Of a stretch of 64,000 nucleotides of DNA, positions 1 to 10,744 are shown in pieces. Below the pieces are notes generated by a model, which made no database searches, was not told the DNA's origin, and worked only from the letters and a program-made list of their open reading frames with translations. Both the position numbers and the translations under genes were made by a program. Position 1 is the first letter of the stretch. Each line of letters starts with the position of its first letter. The stretch comes from Cladopsammia gracilis (taxonomy: Eukaryota; Cnidaria; Anthozoa; Scleractinia; Dendrophylliidae): assembly GCA_022457155.1 (NCBI GenBank), contig JAJGOT010000207.1, positions 942,501-1,006,500 on the forward strand, written 5' to 3'.

Positions 1-1216
1 CATTATTAACTTTTAACCTTATTTTTTCTGCCTTTTGTCTCATTTCATCCTTTTTCTTTTGTACCATTCCTTTGTTTCATTTCTCCAGCCAAAGAAACAT
101 ACTCCTCTCTATAATTACTTTCCAAAACATACAGTTCAATCCTATTTTTAGCTATCAAGTAATAACAGTTTTCAATTTTACGCAGCTCCTTTCTCAAAGT
201 TACGGTAATTCCTCTAGCTTTCCGACAACTCTGCTTCCATTTTTTTAGTTTCGAATTTCTATTGCTTCCATCCTTCTTTTCAAAAAATTACTCTAAGGCC
301 ACATCAATCACTAGCACAAAACTTTAACTTCACAACAGTGAATTATTGCCACACAGCAAAGCCATGTTGTAACTCGTTATTTTGTTTACAACGAATTCTA
401 GCCAAATTAACCACTCCTGTGCGTGCTTAAACCGATTTTTTCTTTAACCCCCCTTTTTTTCTTTCTTTATTTGAATTTTAAATTTCAAATTTCTATCATC
501 ATTTATATCCTTGTATTTTACCTGTCAAGCTTTCTTAGCATCTGTGCAATGTCAAGTTTTCAACCAAAGGCAAATCTATAGACTCAAATCTTTTGGATCA
601 AACGACAATGGTAAGCTCAAAAGGTTTTTCACTCACTGTTGCATTAGTTTATTATGTAATTAACAAAAATAACAAAATGTTCTGCTAAACAAACAATTTC
701 GGCTTGCCTGTTCACTCCAGTTATCCTCTGTGTCGGTGTCCGTACATGAAGACAGTTCCTTTATCCCAGACGACATTCTGGCGACAATTGCATTACCATC
801 AATCACATCCAGTAAGGCAGAGAAAATTCGGACTAAGGTATTGCTAGATCTATTTTTTAGTAACTTCCCGAATACAAACCCTGTCCTTCATCCAAAGCAA
901 AATGCACATAGGGTCCAGCCAGTTGGTACCAAATCGCGTTAAAACGTGTTGGCAAAGGTTGCTTAACTCATTTGCATAATTAACCCTCCCCACTCCATTC
1001 GAAAATTTTTTTCTTTTCTCCTTCCCCCATCCCTCTGGACTCGTGATGAGACAGGGAATACATATTTTGCTTTCTTATTGAAGGACATGGTTTTAATCTT
1101 ATAATTGTGAGCTTACTTCTAGATTCATTGTCCTAGCATAGTCACATATGTATGTTTTATTTATTTATTTTCTGTTATTCCTTTATTTGCTGTAAAATTT
1201 AAAAAAAAGATGGTCA
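1..1216. other. AT-rich stretch, no supported gene
   Basis: This stretch is AT-rich and has no open reading frame that I can tie to a family. A short open stretch at 730-942 starts at a non-ATG codon and shows no recognisable motif. I see no clear repeats or RNA gene here. Confidence 0.5.
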
Positions 1217-1680
1217 TCAGTCAGCACTCTCATTCTTTACTTGATCATAGAACTCATCCTTGATTATTACACTTGGGGGCTTGAACATGCACTCAGCGAC
1301 AATATTTTTGTTCGCATAGTCCATGTGCTCTTCTGGTTTTATGAAATGCCCAGTACAAAGTCCTGCACATTCGTTGCAGTCTCCATCCCAGGGTCTTCTT
1401 GGGTCAGGGATAGCAATAGGAACATATTGCAGCTTAGGGCCATTCTCATACCATTTTATATCGGTTACATCCTTACCACATAGTGGGTGCAGACAATCTG
1501 GCTGGTGGCACAAGTTCAACATAAAAACAGTTTTCAGGCAGGTCGCTCTCTAACTTTCCATACCTCTTCAAAGTACATGTACAGATCTGGTTAAGTTGTT
1601 CGCAGTTGTTTTTCTTCTTGGCATTTCCTCTCAAGAATAAGACTACAATCCCCGTCATATTTAGTTGTTTATTTGTTTAC
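1217..1680 (-). pseudogene. Cysteine-rich uncharacterised protein, degenerate
   Basis: The minus-strand frame 1217-1522 encodes about 100 residues rich in Cys, Pro and Trp. Recognisable spacing includes CHQPDCLHPLC, PDPRRPWDGDC, CAGLCTGHF and a later PPS motif. Similar Cys-rich blocks (PDP-RPWG, C-G-CxGHY, PPS) occur in uncharacterised multi-copy cnidarian proteins, recalled from memory. The paired cysteines suggest a zinc-binding domain. An overlapping minus frame upstream (1473-1658) holds more Cys codons in another phase, so a frameshift or lost intron boundary is likely. No function can be assigned. It is probably a fragment of a transposon-associated gene. Confidence 0.45.
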
Positions 1681-2194
1681 TTTAAACCCACGCGCAATGT
1701 GCGAACTTATGAATAAAACAATGAGAAAACCATTATTAGTACAAATAATTCACTTTTATCCAATTATATGCCTGGAATTTCGATCCTACTGTGCTAAGTG
1801 CAAGCTATAAAAGACCTGTAGATTTGTCACACTGCTAACTCAAAGCTAATTCACTTAAGCGCAGTTAGAATCTGACCGAGAAACCATCATGTCTCTCAGA
1901 CAATTGTGAAGACAAACTACAAAACAACCTTCAAAAGCGTTGTTCTTTTTCCCAGAAAAAAACAAAACTGGCATTACCCCGACCAGAATTATCATTGAAA
2001 AAGACATCATGCTAAACGAAGGGATGCTTGTAACAGTCAACTGGGAAGGAGAGAAGGTGCAAGCTGAATATTAGCTTTAAGTGGTAAGTCTTCATTAATA
2101 GTCATGATTGATAGAATACATGTACCGTTAATAAGTAAACCTTTCGGCATAGACCTTTATTTGACATGTATACTTACCCTATGCTCTTTTTTAG

Positions 2195-2310
2195 ATGAAG
2201 TTGTGTTGGGGCAGAAAGATATCGAGTGGTTGAACAGAAACCAACCAGCTGTTTCAGAAAATGAAGACGAGAATGCTGAGAATGAAGGAAATAGTGTGCT
2301 CAGAGGAAGG
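2195..2310 (+). CDS. Putative internal exon, acidic, unknown protein
   Basis: The segment follows a TTTTTAG acceptor near 2194 and ends at an AG/GTAAGA donor near 2310. It encodes a hydrophilic acidic stretch (DEVVLGQKDIEWLNRNQP, then a Glu/Asp/Asn-rich tail). A second small Lys-rich segment near 2793-2854, ending in AAAAAG/GTAAGA, looks like a following exon. I recognise no domain. The support is splice-site shape and open frame only, so this could be a host gene or a transposon gene. Confidence 0.35.
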
Positions 2311-2792
2311 TAAGAATACGTTGAAGTTTTCAATTGTTGCATAGCATATGTTAACAACCAAATGCTGTTCAAGCGCGTGCGTCAAATTATATTAATACGA
2401 GCAAGTTGAATGTAGTTCAATTGGTACTCTAAAGTAATTAAGAATTGTTAAGATTGTTGCGTCAAATTACATTAATATGAACAAGTTGAATGTTAGCTGA
2501 TATAAAACCGAATATAGTTCGTGCGCGTGCCCTAAAGTAATTAAGCATTGTTAAGATTGTTACGTGAAGTTACATTTATACGAAGTTGAATGTTAGCTGA
2601 TTTAAAATCTTCTAATATTGTCCACATGAATCAGGTTGGACAATAAGATAGTTGCATCGTTTACAAGTCTGGTGAAAAGTATTTAAATTAGTTGTTTCGT
2701 TTACTTAGGACTCGATCTAGCACTTTTGAAAAGTCCTGGTGTCAAATTAGTTGTTTTGTTTGCTGATTGTTTGTTTGTTTTTAATCCTGAGA

Positions 2793-2854
2793 AGCGCAAA
2801 GCAAAGGCCAATAAGGAGAACGAGAACATGCAAACTACAAATAAAACCAAAAAG
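2793..2854 (+). CDS. Putative small lysine-rich exon
   Basis: The segment lies between a possible CTGAG acceptor and a good AAG/GTAAGA donor. It encodes a basic Lys/Asn-rich peptide with no recognisable domain. It may belong to the same gene as the acidic exon near 2195-2310. Evidence is weak because both splice sites are only judged by eye. Confidence 0.25.
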
Positions 2855-3366
2855 GTAAGATTCAAGTACTTATATCGCTATTTGCTCTTATGGGGTTAAT
2901 GGAATCAAACTTCTTTAGTGATATAATTTTGCTGTAAACTGCCGAAACACATTCAAATTTTTTATTTAGAACATGCTTGACTTTTGTAGAGTAAATTTTA
3001 ATTAAGTATTTATACAAGCGAGAGAAACATCCTATTTTTGTATTTAGAACATGATGTTTGACTTTTGTAGAGTAAACTAAATTCAGTATTCAGACAAACG
3101 GAGCTAAACACGTTCAATTTTTGTCTTAAGTACATATGTTTGACTTTCGTAGAGTATATGATACTCTCTTTTTTCCTTTTTTCCCACTGAAAATTGACCT
3201 TTTAAGTTTTAGACGGACTCCATCTTATGTTTATACTCGTATACGCTCTGTTTTTTAGGCTTGCAAAGTGCTGCAGTTTGTCGATGGGTAACCTCTCAGT
3301 AAATTTCCAATGAGATTTTAAACCGCCCACAAGAGCAGACTACATGTACTTGCAACGCCGTCGTCG

Positions 3367-3923
3367 GTGCAACAGTGTGAGCCACCACCAGACGTCAATA
3401 TGACGGATGAGGAAGACGCCTTGCCAGATGACAAAGAACTCATTCCACACTTGCATCACCAGTTGCCACCACGTGTACACGCTTCTGAAACCTTACCGCC
3501 TCGGAACCAGTTTTTGCCGCTTCCCAAGACCCGCTGCACGTTCTTAGTGAGCTCTTTGAGGACGACCTAGATGTTACAGACATAAGGGATCAAATAAGTC
3601 AGGTTTTGCTAAATCATCAAGCTTTATTTTCTCTTTTGTCAAAATTACTGGGTTTGGTACAAAATAGTGGGCAACTTGGGAGGGCACTTTCTGAGAGTAG
3701 ATTACCGTTTGGAAGGGGATCTGTACAGGGTGAGGAACAGGAGCATAGTGGGCAGGGAGACATTCAAGAAAGGGAACTCAAACCCTTTGCTTCTCCCCAA
3801 GGAAGTAGTTCACTTCTTTCTGAGGAGGATGGATGGGGGGAAGATGATAGCTTTTATCGGGAAATACTTAAGATCAAGAGGCAAAGTTGTTCTATGGGAA
3901 ATTTTTTCACCCAAGTGAACTAG
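3367..3923 (+). pseudogene. Degenerate coding remnant, unknown
   Basis: Two overlapping frames (3367-3570 and 3606-3923) together give proline-rich and then Ser/Glu-rich sequence with a leucine-rich patch (LLSKLLGLVQ). Overlapping plus frames of similar length at 3667-3918 suggest frameshifts. I recognise no domain. It could be the last exon of the gene with exons near 2.2 and 2.8 kb. Confidence 0.25.
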
Positions 3924-4147
3924 ATAATCGTAACTGTATGGGGGGAGGGGGAAGGTGCCTTCTGAGCAAAACAAGTTGGAAAGGGTCAAGGAGTATACAT
4001 TTAGGATGTTTCCAACGCTGTCTACCCAAAAGGAGCAGCAGTGGAAAAAATGTATAATTGTGATCGACGAGGTTCTGCGATGCAAGAAAAAATAGGTTAG
4101 AAAGAATATGAAGTTTTAAATGTAGGTACAGTTTACATATACGAGCT

Positions 4148-4195
4148 ACAAGCAATTGCAAAATGCGTTGAGACATTGTGTACTGTACTGCATAT
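4148..4195 (+). mobile_element. MITE family A, left half of a split copy
   Basis: This 48-bp piece matches the left end of the intact MITE A copy at 18,128-18,391, beginning ACAAGCAATTGCAAAATGCG and running to GTACTGCATAT. At 4,196 it stops abruptly and element B begins. The right half of the same MITE resumes at 14,531. The final ATAT (4,192-4,195) is repeated at 14,531-14,534 as the target-site duplication of element B. Confidence 0.85.
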
Positions 4196-4250
4196 GTGAC
4201 CCTCCACAGGAAAACAGTGAATAAGGTGAACGCACACACACGGCACGGTA
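4196..4250 (+). repeat. Left terminal inverted repeat of element B
   Basis: About 54 bp match the reverse complement of 14,478-14,530 with roughly three differences, including one single-base indel near position 18. The match fades after the GGCACG motif. This sharp fall-off marks the inner edge of the terminal repeat. Confidence 0.85.
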
Positions 4251-4460
4251 CTGACACGATCGCACGCTTCTGACACAACACGCTTATCGTGCGATATGCA
4301 AACTAAAACAATTGATTTCAAGTAACATGCTTGTGGCCTTTGTCTGCATTTTGCTAACATGGTTCGACACGGTAGAGCTTTGTATTTTAACACGGTAGAT
4401 TGACACGGTTATTTCTTTGTTTCTTAACACGCTAGTCGTGACACGGTAGATTTATTGTTC
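4230..4460 (+). repeat. Left subterminal ACACGG-type repeats of element B
   Basis: Just inside the left terminus are several short repeats of the form (G/A)ACACGGTAG, including GACACGGTAG, AACACGGTAG, GACACGGTTA and AACACGCTAG, spaced irregularly. Related GACACGGTCA and TAACACGCTC words occur near the right end (14,310-14,375). Arrays like this at both ends are typical transposase-binding sites in large DNA transposons. That role is inferred here, not shown. Confidence 0.6.
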
Positions 4461-4815
4461 ATGCTACTTACCAGACTACATCACTGGGTCGGAGAATAGT
4501 TGTTTTGCTCTTATTATTACTGTTTTTACCTGAATATTCTCCAGCTTTTTGTACTGTCGTTTGCTTTGGGGTAGAAAAGACTAAAAGGAAATACATTACA
4601 CCATTTTCCTAAGCGAAACAAACAAAACAAGATAAATCATCCCTCACGGTGATGGCCTATTTTTGTACAATCGGCATTCTATCAAGCTAGTCTCGTTCCC
4701 AAACCTCTTGCTGAGCCGAGATCTTTGCATGCAGTCACTTTATTCTGTTTCCATAGTTACTGTGGCCTCAAATACTTTTATAACACAATCGACAATCATT
4801 GCGTTGATGTAAAAC

Positions 4816-6668
4816 ATGGCATCTCAAGACCAGGATTATTCATACTTTCTTTGCAGCGGAAACGATTTGCAATCTGTTGCAGAAGCCTATTTCAATATTA
4901 GACCGGTTGAGGATGGCAATTTTAGCAGTGATGAAGAAGGTAATCAGGATGACATTGACTCTGACAATGACCTTGATCAGTTTGAGTTTTTGGAGGTCGA
5001 CAAATCCGAGCGAGCAAAAGTGGAGGCATTTATAAGACAAACATGTGGATGTACTCAGGGTGACCAAGTAAATCCATGCAGCTCTACCATTCAAACTGAG
5101 GAAATAATCGATTGTAGAAACAACTGTTTTGAACTCTCCTCCACCGAACTCGATCTCGTAATCTTAGGAACAATACATAGCTCCATAAACTGTGACGAAG
5201 TCAGCAATTCGGGAAGGACCGAAAAGAAACGGCAGCGAACCAGGATGCCTTCTTATTTTCATAACCACAGGATCTGTTTGAAAACATTTTTGTTCATGCA
5301 TCGCCTTCACAAAACAAGATTTTATAGTCTCGTAAAACATTACAGGAATAACGGACGAACTCTTAGCATACACTGGAACAACAAACGCCTTCCCAGCTCC
5401 GCTTTAAGTGCCGAGTCTATTGAACGGGTAGTCAAGTTTATTATGAATGTTGCACAGGAGCAAGCTCTACTACTACCTGGTCGTGTTCCAGGTTTCAAGA
5501 GAATGGATGTTAAACTTCTCCCATCTTGTTTAACAAAGCAGAAATTGTGGAAAACTTATCAAGACGTTTGCCTTACCGCCGGCCAAGTAGCTATTGGCTA
5601 CTCAAAGTTCTGCGATTTGTGGATGCAACTTTGCCCATTTATCGTCATCATGAGACCAGCATCAGATCTCTGTTGGACTTGTAAAAAGAATAACAACAAT
5701 ATCCACAGAACTGCTAATTTACCAGAGTCTCAAAAAGCAGAAGTCGTTAGACAACAAGAGCGACACTTGCTTCAGGTGAAAGGGAATTTTACAAAAACTG
5801 TTGTAAAACCACCAAGGACGCTCTCGCTGAGCACCTCAAAAGCGTTGATTTTATTGAAAAACGTGCACCATGCAGTCTTAACGGAGCAGTACATTATTCG
5901 TACGACTACGCCCAGCAGCTTCACTATCCTTCTGACCCTAACCAACCGGGCCCGATTTATTTTAAGACCCCCCGTAAATGCGGCCTCTTCGGAGTTTGCT
6001 GCGAGGCCATACCAAGGCAAGTAAACTTTCTAATAGATGAAGCCGTCGCAACAGGGAAGGGAGCAAACAGCACAATATCTTATGTTCACTACTTTTTCAA
6101 GTGTCACGGACTTGGTGAAACACTTGCTCAAGTACATGTTGACAACTGTGGAGAGTAATGACCGGCCTCCACCATGCGATCGAGTACAACTTTCTCCTGG
6201 CGGGTCATACCAAATTCTCACCAGACTGGTGCTTCGGGTTAGTGAAGCAAAAAACTCGAAAAACATTTATTTCGTCAATATTCGATATAGCGAGGACAAT
6301 GGAGGAATTGGCGACTGTTAACACTGCTGAGTTTGTTGGTCTACATAATGGAACAGTCTTTATACCAACTTATGACTGGATGACCTATCTTGGTCAATTT
6401 TTCAAGAAGATACCCAGCTTAAAAACCTATCATCACTTCAGATGTGATAAGGACTATCCAGGAACTGTTTTGCAAAAAATACTGGTCATCAGAGGAGAGG
6501 GCACTTAACATTCTTCAAAGTAAAAGAAACTTACCACAACCTGATTTGCTACCACCTGTGATCACTCCGAAAGGTATCAGTCGTGATCGTGCGGAATACC
6601 TGTTCAAGGAGATTCGAGAATTTTGCCGTTCAGGAACTGAGGATCTGGTTTGCCCAACGGTCACGTAG
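4816..6668 (+). pseudogene. Transposase-like gene (DUF7869-type), broken
   Basis: The first 402-codon frame (4,816-6,024) has an acidic N-terminus, a basic patch (KKRQRTRMPSYF) and conserved blocks such as FCDLWMQLCPFIV, MRPASDLCWTCKKNNNN and LPESQKAE. A frameshift near 5,780 moves the match to another frame that contains YFKTPRKCGLFGVC and HVDNCG. The expected Gln-Asn-Lys-Asn block that follows DNC in this family is missing, and the match resumes in a third frame (FLLAGHTKFSPDWCFGL, YDWMTYLGQFF). A further shift precedes the C-terminal EIREFCRSGTEDLV, stopping at 6,668. The DNC and GHTKF blocks resemble the Pfam DUF7869 domain, recalled from cnidarian and insect transposon-like proteins. It probably encoded the transposase of element B but is now inactive. 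Confidence 0.65.
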
Positions 6669-7535
6669 ACATTTTATCCGTATACGAATTGTGTGGTTCC
6701 AGAAAATATCCATACCCCCACCACGGAAGGAATTGGAAATTCCAGAGGGGTGGGCGGGTCAAAGGCCCAGGAAATTCCGGAGGGGTGGGGGGTTGACAGT
6801 GGAATTAACTTCCAGAGGGTTAACTTCGATTCAGTACCGACCTAAATGTTAAAAAATCGCCACTTACCGACTTTGGTAGAACATTCTGAAATCGTGTTTT
6901 GTTTAAATATTTTATACACATCCTGATTTATCTATAAATGGTTTTCTCTCTCCTAAAAGTGCTTTGAAGCGAAATAATCCAAATACAGTAATTGATGTTG
7001 AGAGCTCCGCTCCTTTGATCGTTTCGCAGATGAAGCCGCCATTACTAGTTACCAGTCTTTGTGCGGATATCACACCAACGCTGTGCAGGAGTGGTTATAT
7101 TTACGGAAATGAGTTGATATAAAAGGTGAATTGGCCACCGAAAAAGATAAAAAAAAGCTGACGCTTCGAGCACTAGCCCTTCGTCCTCTAACTATCGAAA
7201 TTTATAAGTACTGTGTTTATCTCCACAGTCAAGGTAGTCCTGTGATAATTGCTTTTTTTTATTTATGGATCATGAACAAACGCACTCGCTAAGTCTGACA
7301 CGCTTCGCTGGATCCCCGCGGTCTGCGAAAACAATACCGCTGGCTAAATAATTTGCGTCTTTCGTAGTTTAGTTAATTGCTGTATTGTTTTCTCGCTTTC
7401 CCACGCCCCCGCTACTCGTGTCTTGGCCGCTCGCCGCTCGCACGTTGTTTCGCTATTTCGCGGTCTTACCCACGGATTTTTTGACTGCTCACAGTCTATA
7501 ATCGCGCAAGAATCGATGCAAGCAGTGCAAGCTAG

Positions 7536-7961
7536 AAACCAAAACCATTAGAAACCAAATTGATTGAGCAAGAGGAGAAAGCGCGATCAAAGATCACTGA
7601 GGAAATTTCAATTAAACCAGTGAAAAAGGAAAAAAAGAAAACTGCAAAGGAAGGAAAAAAGGAGATTGAAGAAAACGTTCGGCGGTCTGACAGAAAAAGG
7701 AAACGGCCAGCAAAATTAACTGACTGTACTGATTCCCCGAATTTCCTAGCACATGTCGGTACGGCGGTAGACGTCCTTTGGACGGAGAAGGAACTTAAAG
7801 GGACGAACTGGGCCCCTGGATGGTACCGAGGGGAGGTTCAGCGCTACGATGAAAATGAAGACACAATTTTCATATTTTATTTTAAAGATCGTGCTGTATA
7901 TAGCTTGAATGCCACTGGGGCTTTTGCTGATGGCATAATTCGTCCAGTTCAGAACCAATGA
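7536..7961 (+). CDS. Small basic protein with Tudor/chromo-like C-terminal domain
   Basis: The frame encodes about 140 residues. The first 60 are Lys/Glu-rich with a basic nuclear-localisation-like run (RRSDRKRKRP). The last 70 form a compact domain with VGTAVDVLWTEKELKGT, NWAPGWYRGEVQRYDE, TIFIFYFKDRAVYSL and DGIIRPV. The alternation of W, Y, V and charged residues in short strands resembles Tudor, chromo-barrel or PWWP-like folds that bind histone tails. It begins after a possible CATTAG acceptor and has no clear ATG, so it may be a second exon. It lies between the termini of the nested element and is open throughout, unlike the surrounding decayed genes. The domain assignment is by pattern only. 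Confidence 0.5.
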   Translation, partial: KPKPLETKLIEQEEKARSKITEEISIKPVKKEKKKTAKEGKKEIEENVRRSDRKRKRPAKLTDCTDSPNFLAHVGTAVDVLWTEKELKGTNWAPGWYRGEVQRYDENEDTIFIFYFKDRAVYSLNATGAFADGIIRPVQNQ

Positions 7962-7969
7962 ACTCTGTC

Positions 7970-9050
7970 TCCTTTCTAGCCTACTGCAACAAAAATGATA
8001 TAATTGTTAGCTAAGAATTTATTTTCGAGATATCGGTTTCCATTTTAGCATGATTCCATTCACAAGTTGGCGACTATTTATTTTAAAAGTTAGTTCTCTT
8101 TACGCATTTCTCCTCCTTCAAAACGGAAGACTGAAAACTGCTTGATTAGCATAAAGAACGTCTATTTTAATAGAAGACCAACCAATTCTTAATTCTTTCC
8201 ACGGAAATTTCGAAGCGCTAAACTTAGCGCCGAAATAATTTATTATAAAATCATTACATTTGATAAGTAGTCGCCAACAATTTAAAACCCTTGCTGTTAT
8301 TTAATTAAGTAAAAACAGTTAGCGGGCGCTTTCTAATCCACCCAAAAAACAACGACGACGAAAGTTTCAGGTGAAACTGCGTCAAAGAGAACAGAGGTGA
8401 AACTTACCATAAAAAATGTTGTATACCTCTTTGTGTTTGCTTTCTTTTCCTGGAAAATTTCTGTAATTATACCGCAATAATAAACCGTTCCATTTTGTTC
8501 GGTTTCTAAAAGAAAGCGCTCGCGTATTTGTAAGTAGTGACGTCACACGTTTTCCGAAATGCACTGGTAACTAGCTTGGTTTGTCCTCAATCTGTCGATC
8601 GCAAATGATGGTTGCAATCGCTTTGTTTGTAGGAAATTTCTTCAATAATAGAGGGTGGAATATGGTGAGAAATTGCAAAGCCCTTAGTATTTGTTACTTC
8701 TTTTGCATTTGTCTTTAATTATTTTGTTGTTGAAAGTTGGCTTTCTTCGTTTATTAATAGGTTCGTTTGCGATCGTGTTCACTTCGAAATGATGAGGCTA
8801 TTTCATGGACATTGATGTGAGCTTAAGCTTATTGGAGACTTAAGCCCTTTGTGAGAATACTACATGTACATTTGGATTTAAAAGAAGTGGTTAATATATC
8901 GAGTTATTTTATTAGATAAGTTTAATAAATTTTAAAGTGCTATATGTTACGATTGATCGGCAATCAATAGTAACACTGCGCAACAGAAAACGGCCTCTAT
9001 CTGTGTTTGTGTTTGGAACAAGTCTCAATTCAACACATTCTTGTTAAATA
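7970..9050. other. Non-coding interior of the nested element
   Basis: This AT-rich stretch after the Tudor-like ORF holds no supported coding frame. It includes possible splice-like sequence around 8,400-8,450 but nothing I can tie to a gene. It ends in the G-rich right subterminal block. Confidence 0.4.
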
Positions 9051-9594
9051 GTAAACTTTCCAGAGGGGCGGGGGGGGTGTCTGTCGAACTTGCGGAAAAT
9101 CCGGAGGGGTGGGGGGGTCATCGTTCTGTCAAAAAACTGGAAAATCCGGAGAGGTGGGGGGGTTCTAAATGAACTTCCTTCCGTGGTAGGGGTATGGATA
9201 TTTTCTGGAACCACACATTAAATAAGAAAACATTGACTATTGTCATAATAGTTTATAGATAAGAAATGCTGTTATCTGACGAGTGTTAAGTGACCAAGCA
9301 TTCGTTTTGTTCAGAAAACATTTCCATAATAAAATGTATTGTAATTATATCTAGGAACATTATACTTATTTTTAGCTTTCAATTTCTTTCGAATCTGAGA
9401 CGTTGATTCCCTTGTAATTGTGCCTTTTCAAACAGTAGTATTGTATATTTATTACATATGTCAAATAAATTTAACTTGATCATGATAATTTTGTTATTGC
9501 CTTACTGAGAAAGTCTAGTGGGCGAATTTTAAACCTCTACTGCCAGAAGTGGGTTGAAAATCAACATACGAGCTGAATCTTATTGTTTTCCTTT

Positions 9595-10335
9595 TATTTT
9601 TTTAAGTTAATGTGCGAGTGAGCAGTTGTTGAATTTTTTTTTCCTTCGAAAGTCGAAGCGCGAGCGCAGTCTTATTGTTTTGTTTTAAACGGTGAGTTGA
9701 AAAGCTGTCTCTTCTAAAAGTTAATGCGCAAGAGAGGGCTTTTTAAAAATCTTTCTTTTTTAAGTCAACACGCGAGCGCAGTCCTATTGTTTTGTTTTTA
9801 GTGACAGTGAGTTGAAAAGTTCTCTTCTAAAAGTTAATGCGCAAGCGAGCACTTGTTGAAAATCTTTTCTTTTCCTTTGTAAGTCAACACGCGAGCGCAG
9901 TCCTATTGTTTTGTTTTTAGTATATTAAACGGTGAGTTGAAAAGCCGTCTCTTCTTAAAGTTAATACACAAGGGAGCACTTGTTCAAAATCTGTTTTTTT
10001 TTCCTTTGAAAGTCAACACAGGAGCGCAGTCCTATTGTATTGTTTTTAGTGACGGTGAGTTGAAAAGTTGTCTCTTCTAAAAGTTAATGCACAAGGGAGT
10101 GTTTGTGGAAAATCTTTTTATTTCCCTTTGAAAGTCGACACATGACCGCAAATTGAAAAGATTTCTCATCTAAAAGTTAATGGACAAGCGAGAGCTTGTT
10201 GAAAATATTTTTTTATCTTTCTCCTTCGAAAGTCAACAAGCGAGCGCAGTCCTATTGTTTTCTTTTTATTGACGTTGAGTTGATAAGTTTTCTCTTATTT
10301 TTTTGTGCGAGAGAGCGCTTGTTAAAAATCTAGAA
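9595..10335 (+). repeat. Minisatellite, about six copies of a 95-128-bp unit
   Basis: A degenerate tandem array whose unit carries the landmarks GAGCGCAGTCCTATTGTTTT, then GTGAGTTGAAAAG, TCTTCTAAAAGTTAATGC, a GAGCGCTTGTTGAAAATC-like word and a T-rich run ending in AAGTCAACACGC. The first landmark recurs near 9,658, 9,773, 9,890, 10,018 and 10,233, with a decayed copy near 10,139. Spacing is about 115 to 128 bp, shorter at the last interval. It lies inside element B between the nested element and the BEN gene. I see no coding frame through it. Confidence 0.8.
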
Positions 10336-10744
10336 ATATAGAATACCGTAACTTTTGTTGACATTGGCTGTATTTATTTTCAGACAAATAATAAAAAGCA
10401 TAATATAAACAGGCGATTTATTTATTATAGGTCTAAGTCGTTAAATGATTAACTTATAGAAATCAATTGTTCTTGAATCGAATTGAAATCGGCAAGTCCA
10501 CTTCCGCGGAACTTCCGTTTAATTGGAAAACGCTAATGACATATATGATTTATTTCATATATATCATTTCACGCTAATGACATTGTTCTCGAAAAGGTGA
10601 GGAAATGGTTTTGCCCGCCTACAAACAAATCTATTGTTTTCTTAATCTTTTCCGATCGGTTATTTGCGGAATCTTAAACTATAAAAATGCCTTCAAATGC
10701 TGTTATTGCATTATCTCTTTACCTGATAACTAAAGGACGTAAGC

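Larger units (their letters stand above)
6691..9216. mobile_element. Nested 2.5-kb TIR element inside element B
   Basis: Termini are inverted copies of GTGTGGTTCCAGAAAATATC at 6,691 and the complement ending at 9,216, with one mismatch over the outer 40 bp. Both ends continue into G-rich blocks with the repeated word CCGGAGGGGTGGGG. The trinucleotide ATT flanks both sides (6,688-6,690 and 9,217-9,219), a plausible 3-bp target duplication. It sits just after the transposase-like stop codon. It contains a small Tudor/chromo-like ORF and no transposase that I can see. A degenerate short relative is at 32,446-32,612. A 3-bp duplication would suit PIF/Harbinger or CMC relatives, but the family is unassigned. 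Confidence 0.75.

Noticed and set aside
9595..10335. CRISPR array
   Set aside because: Repeats are long and imperfect, have no unique spacers, and the context is eukaryotic.
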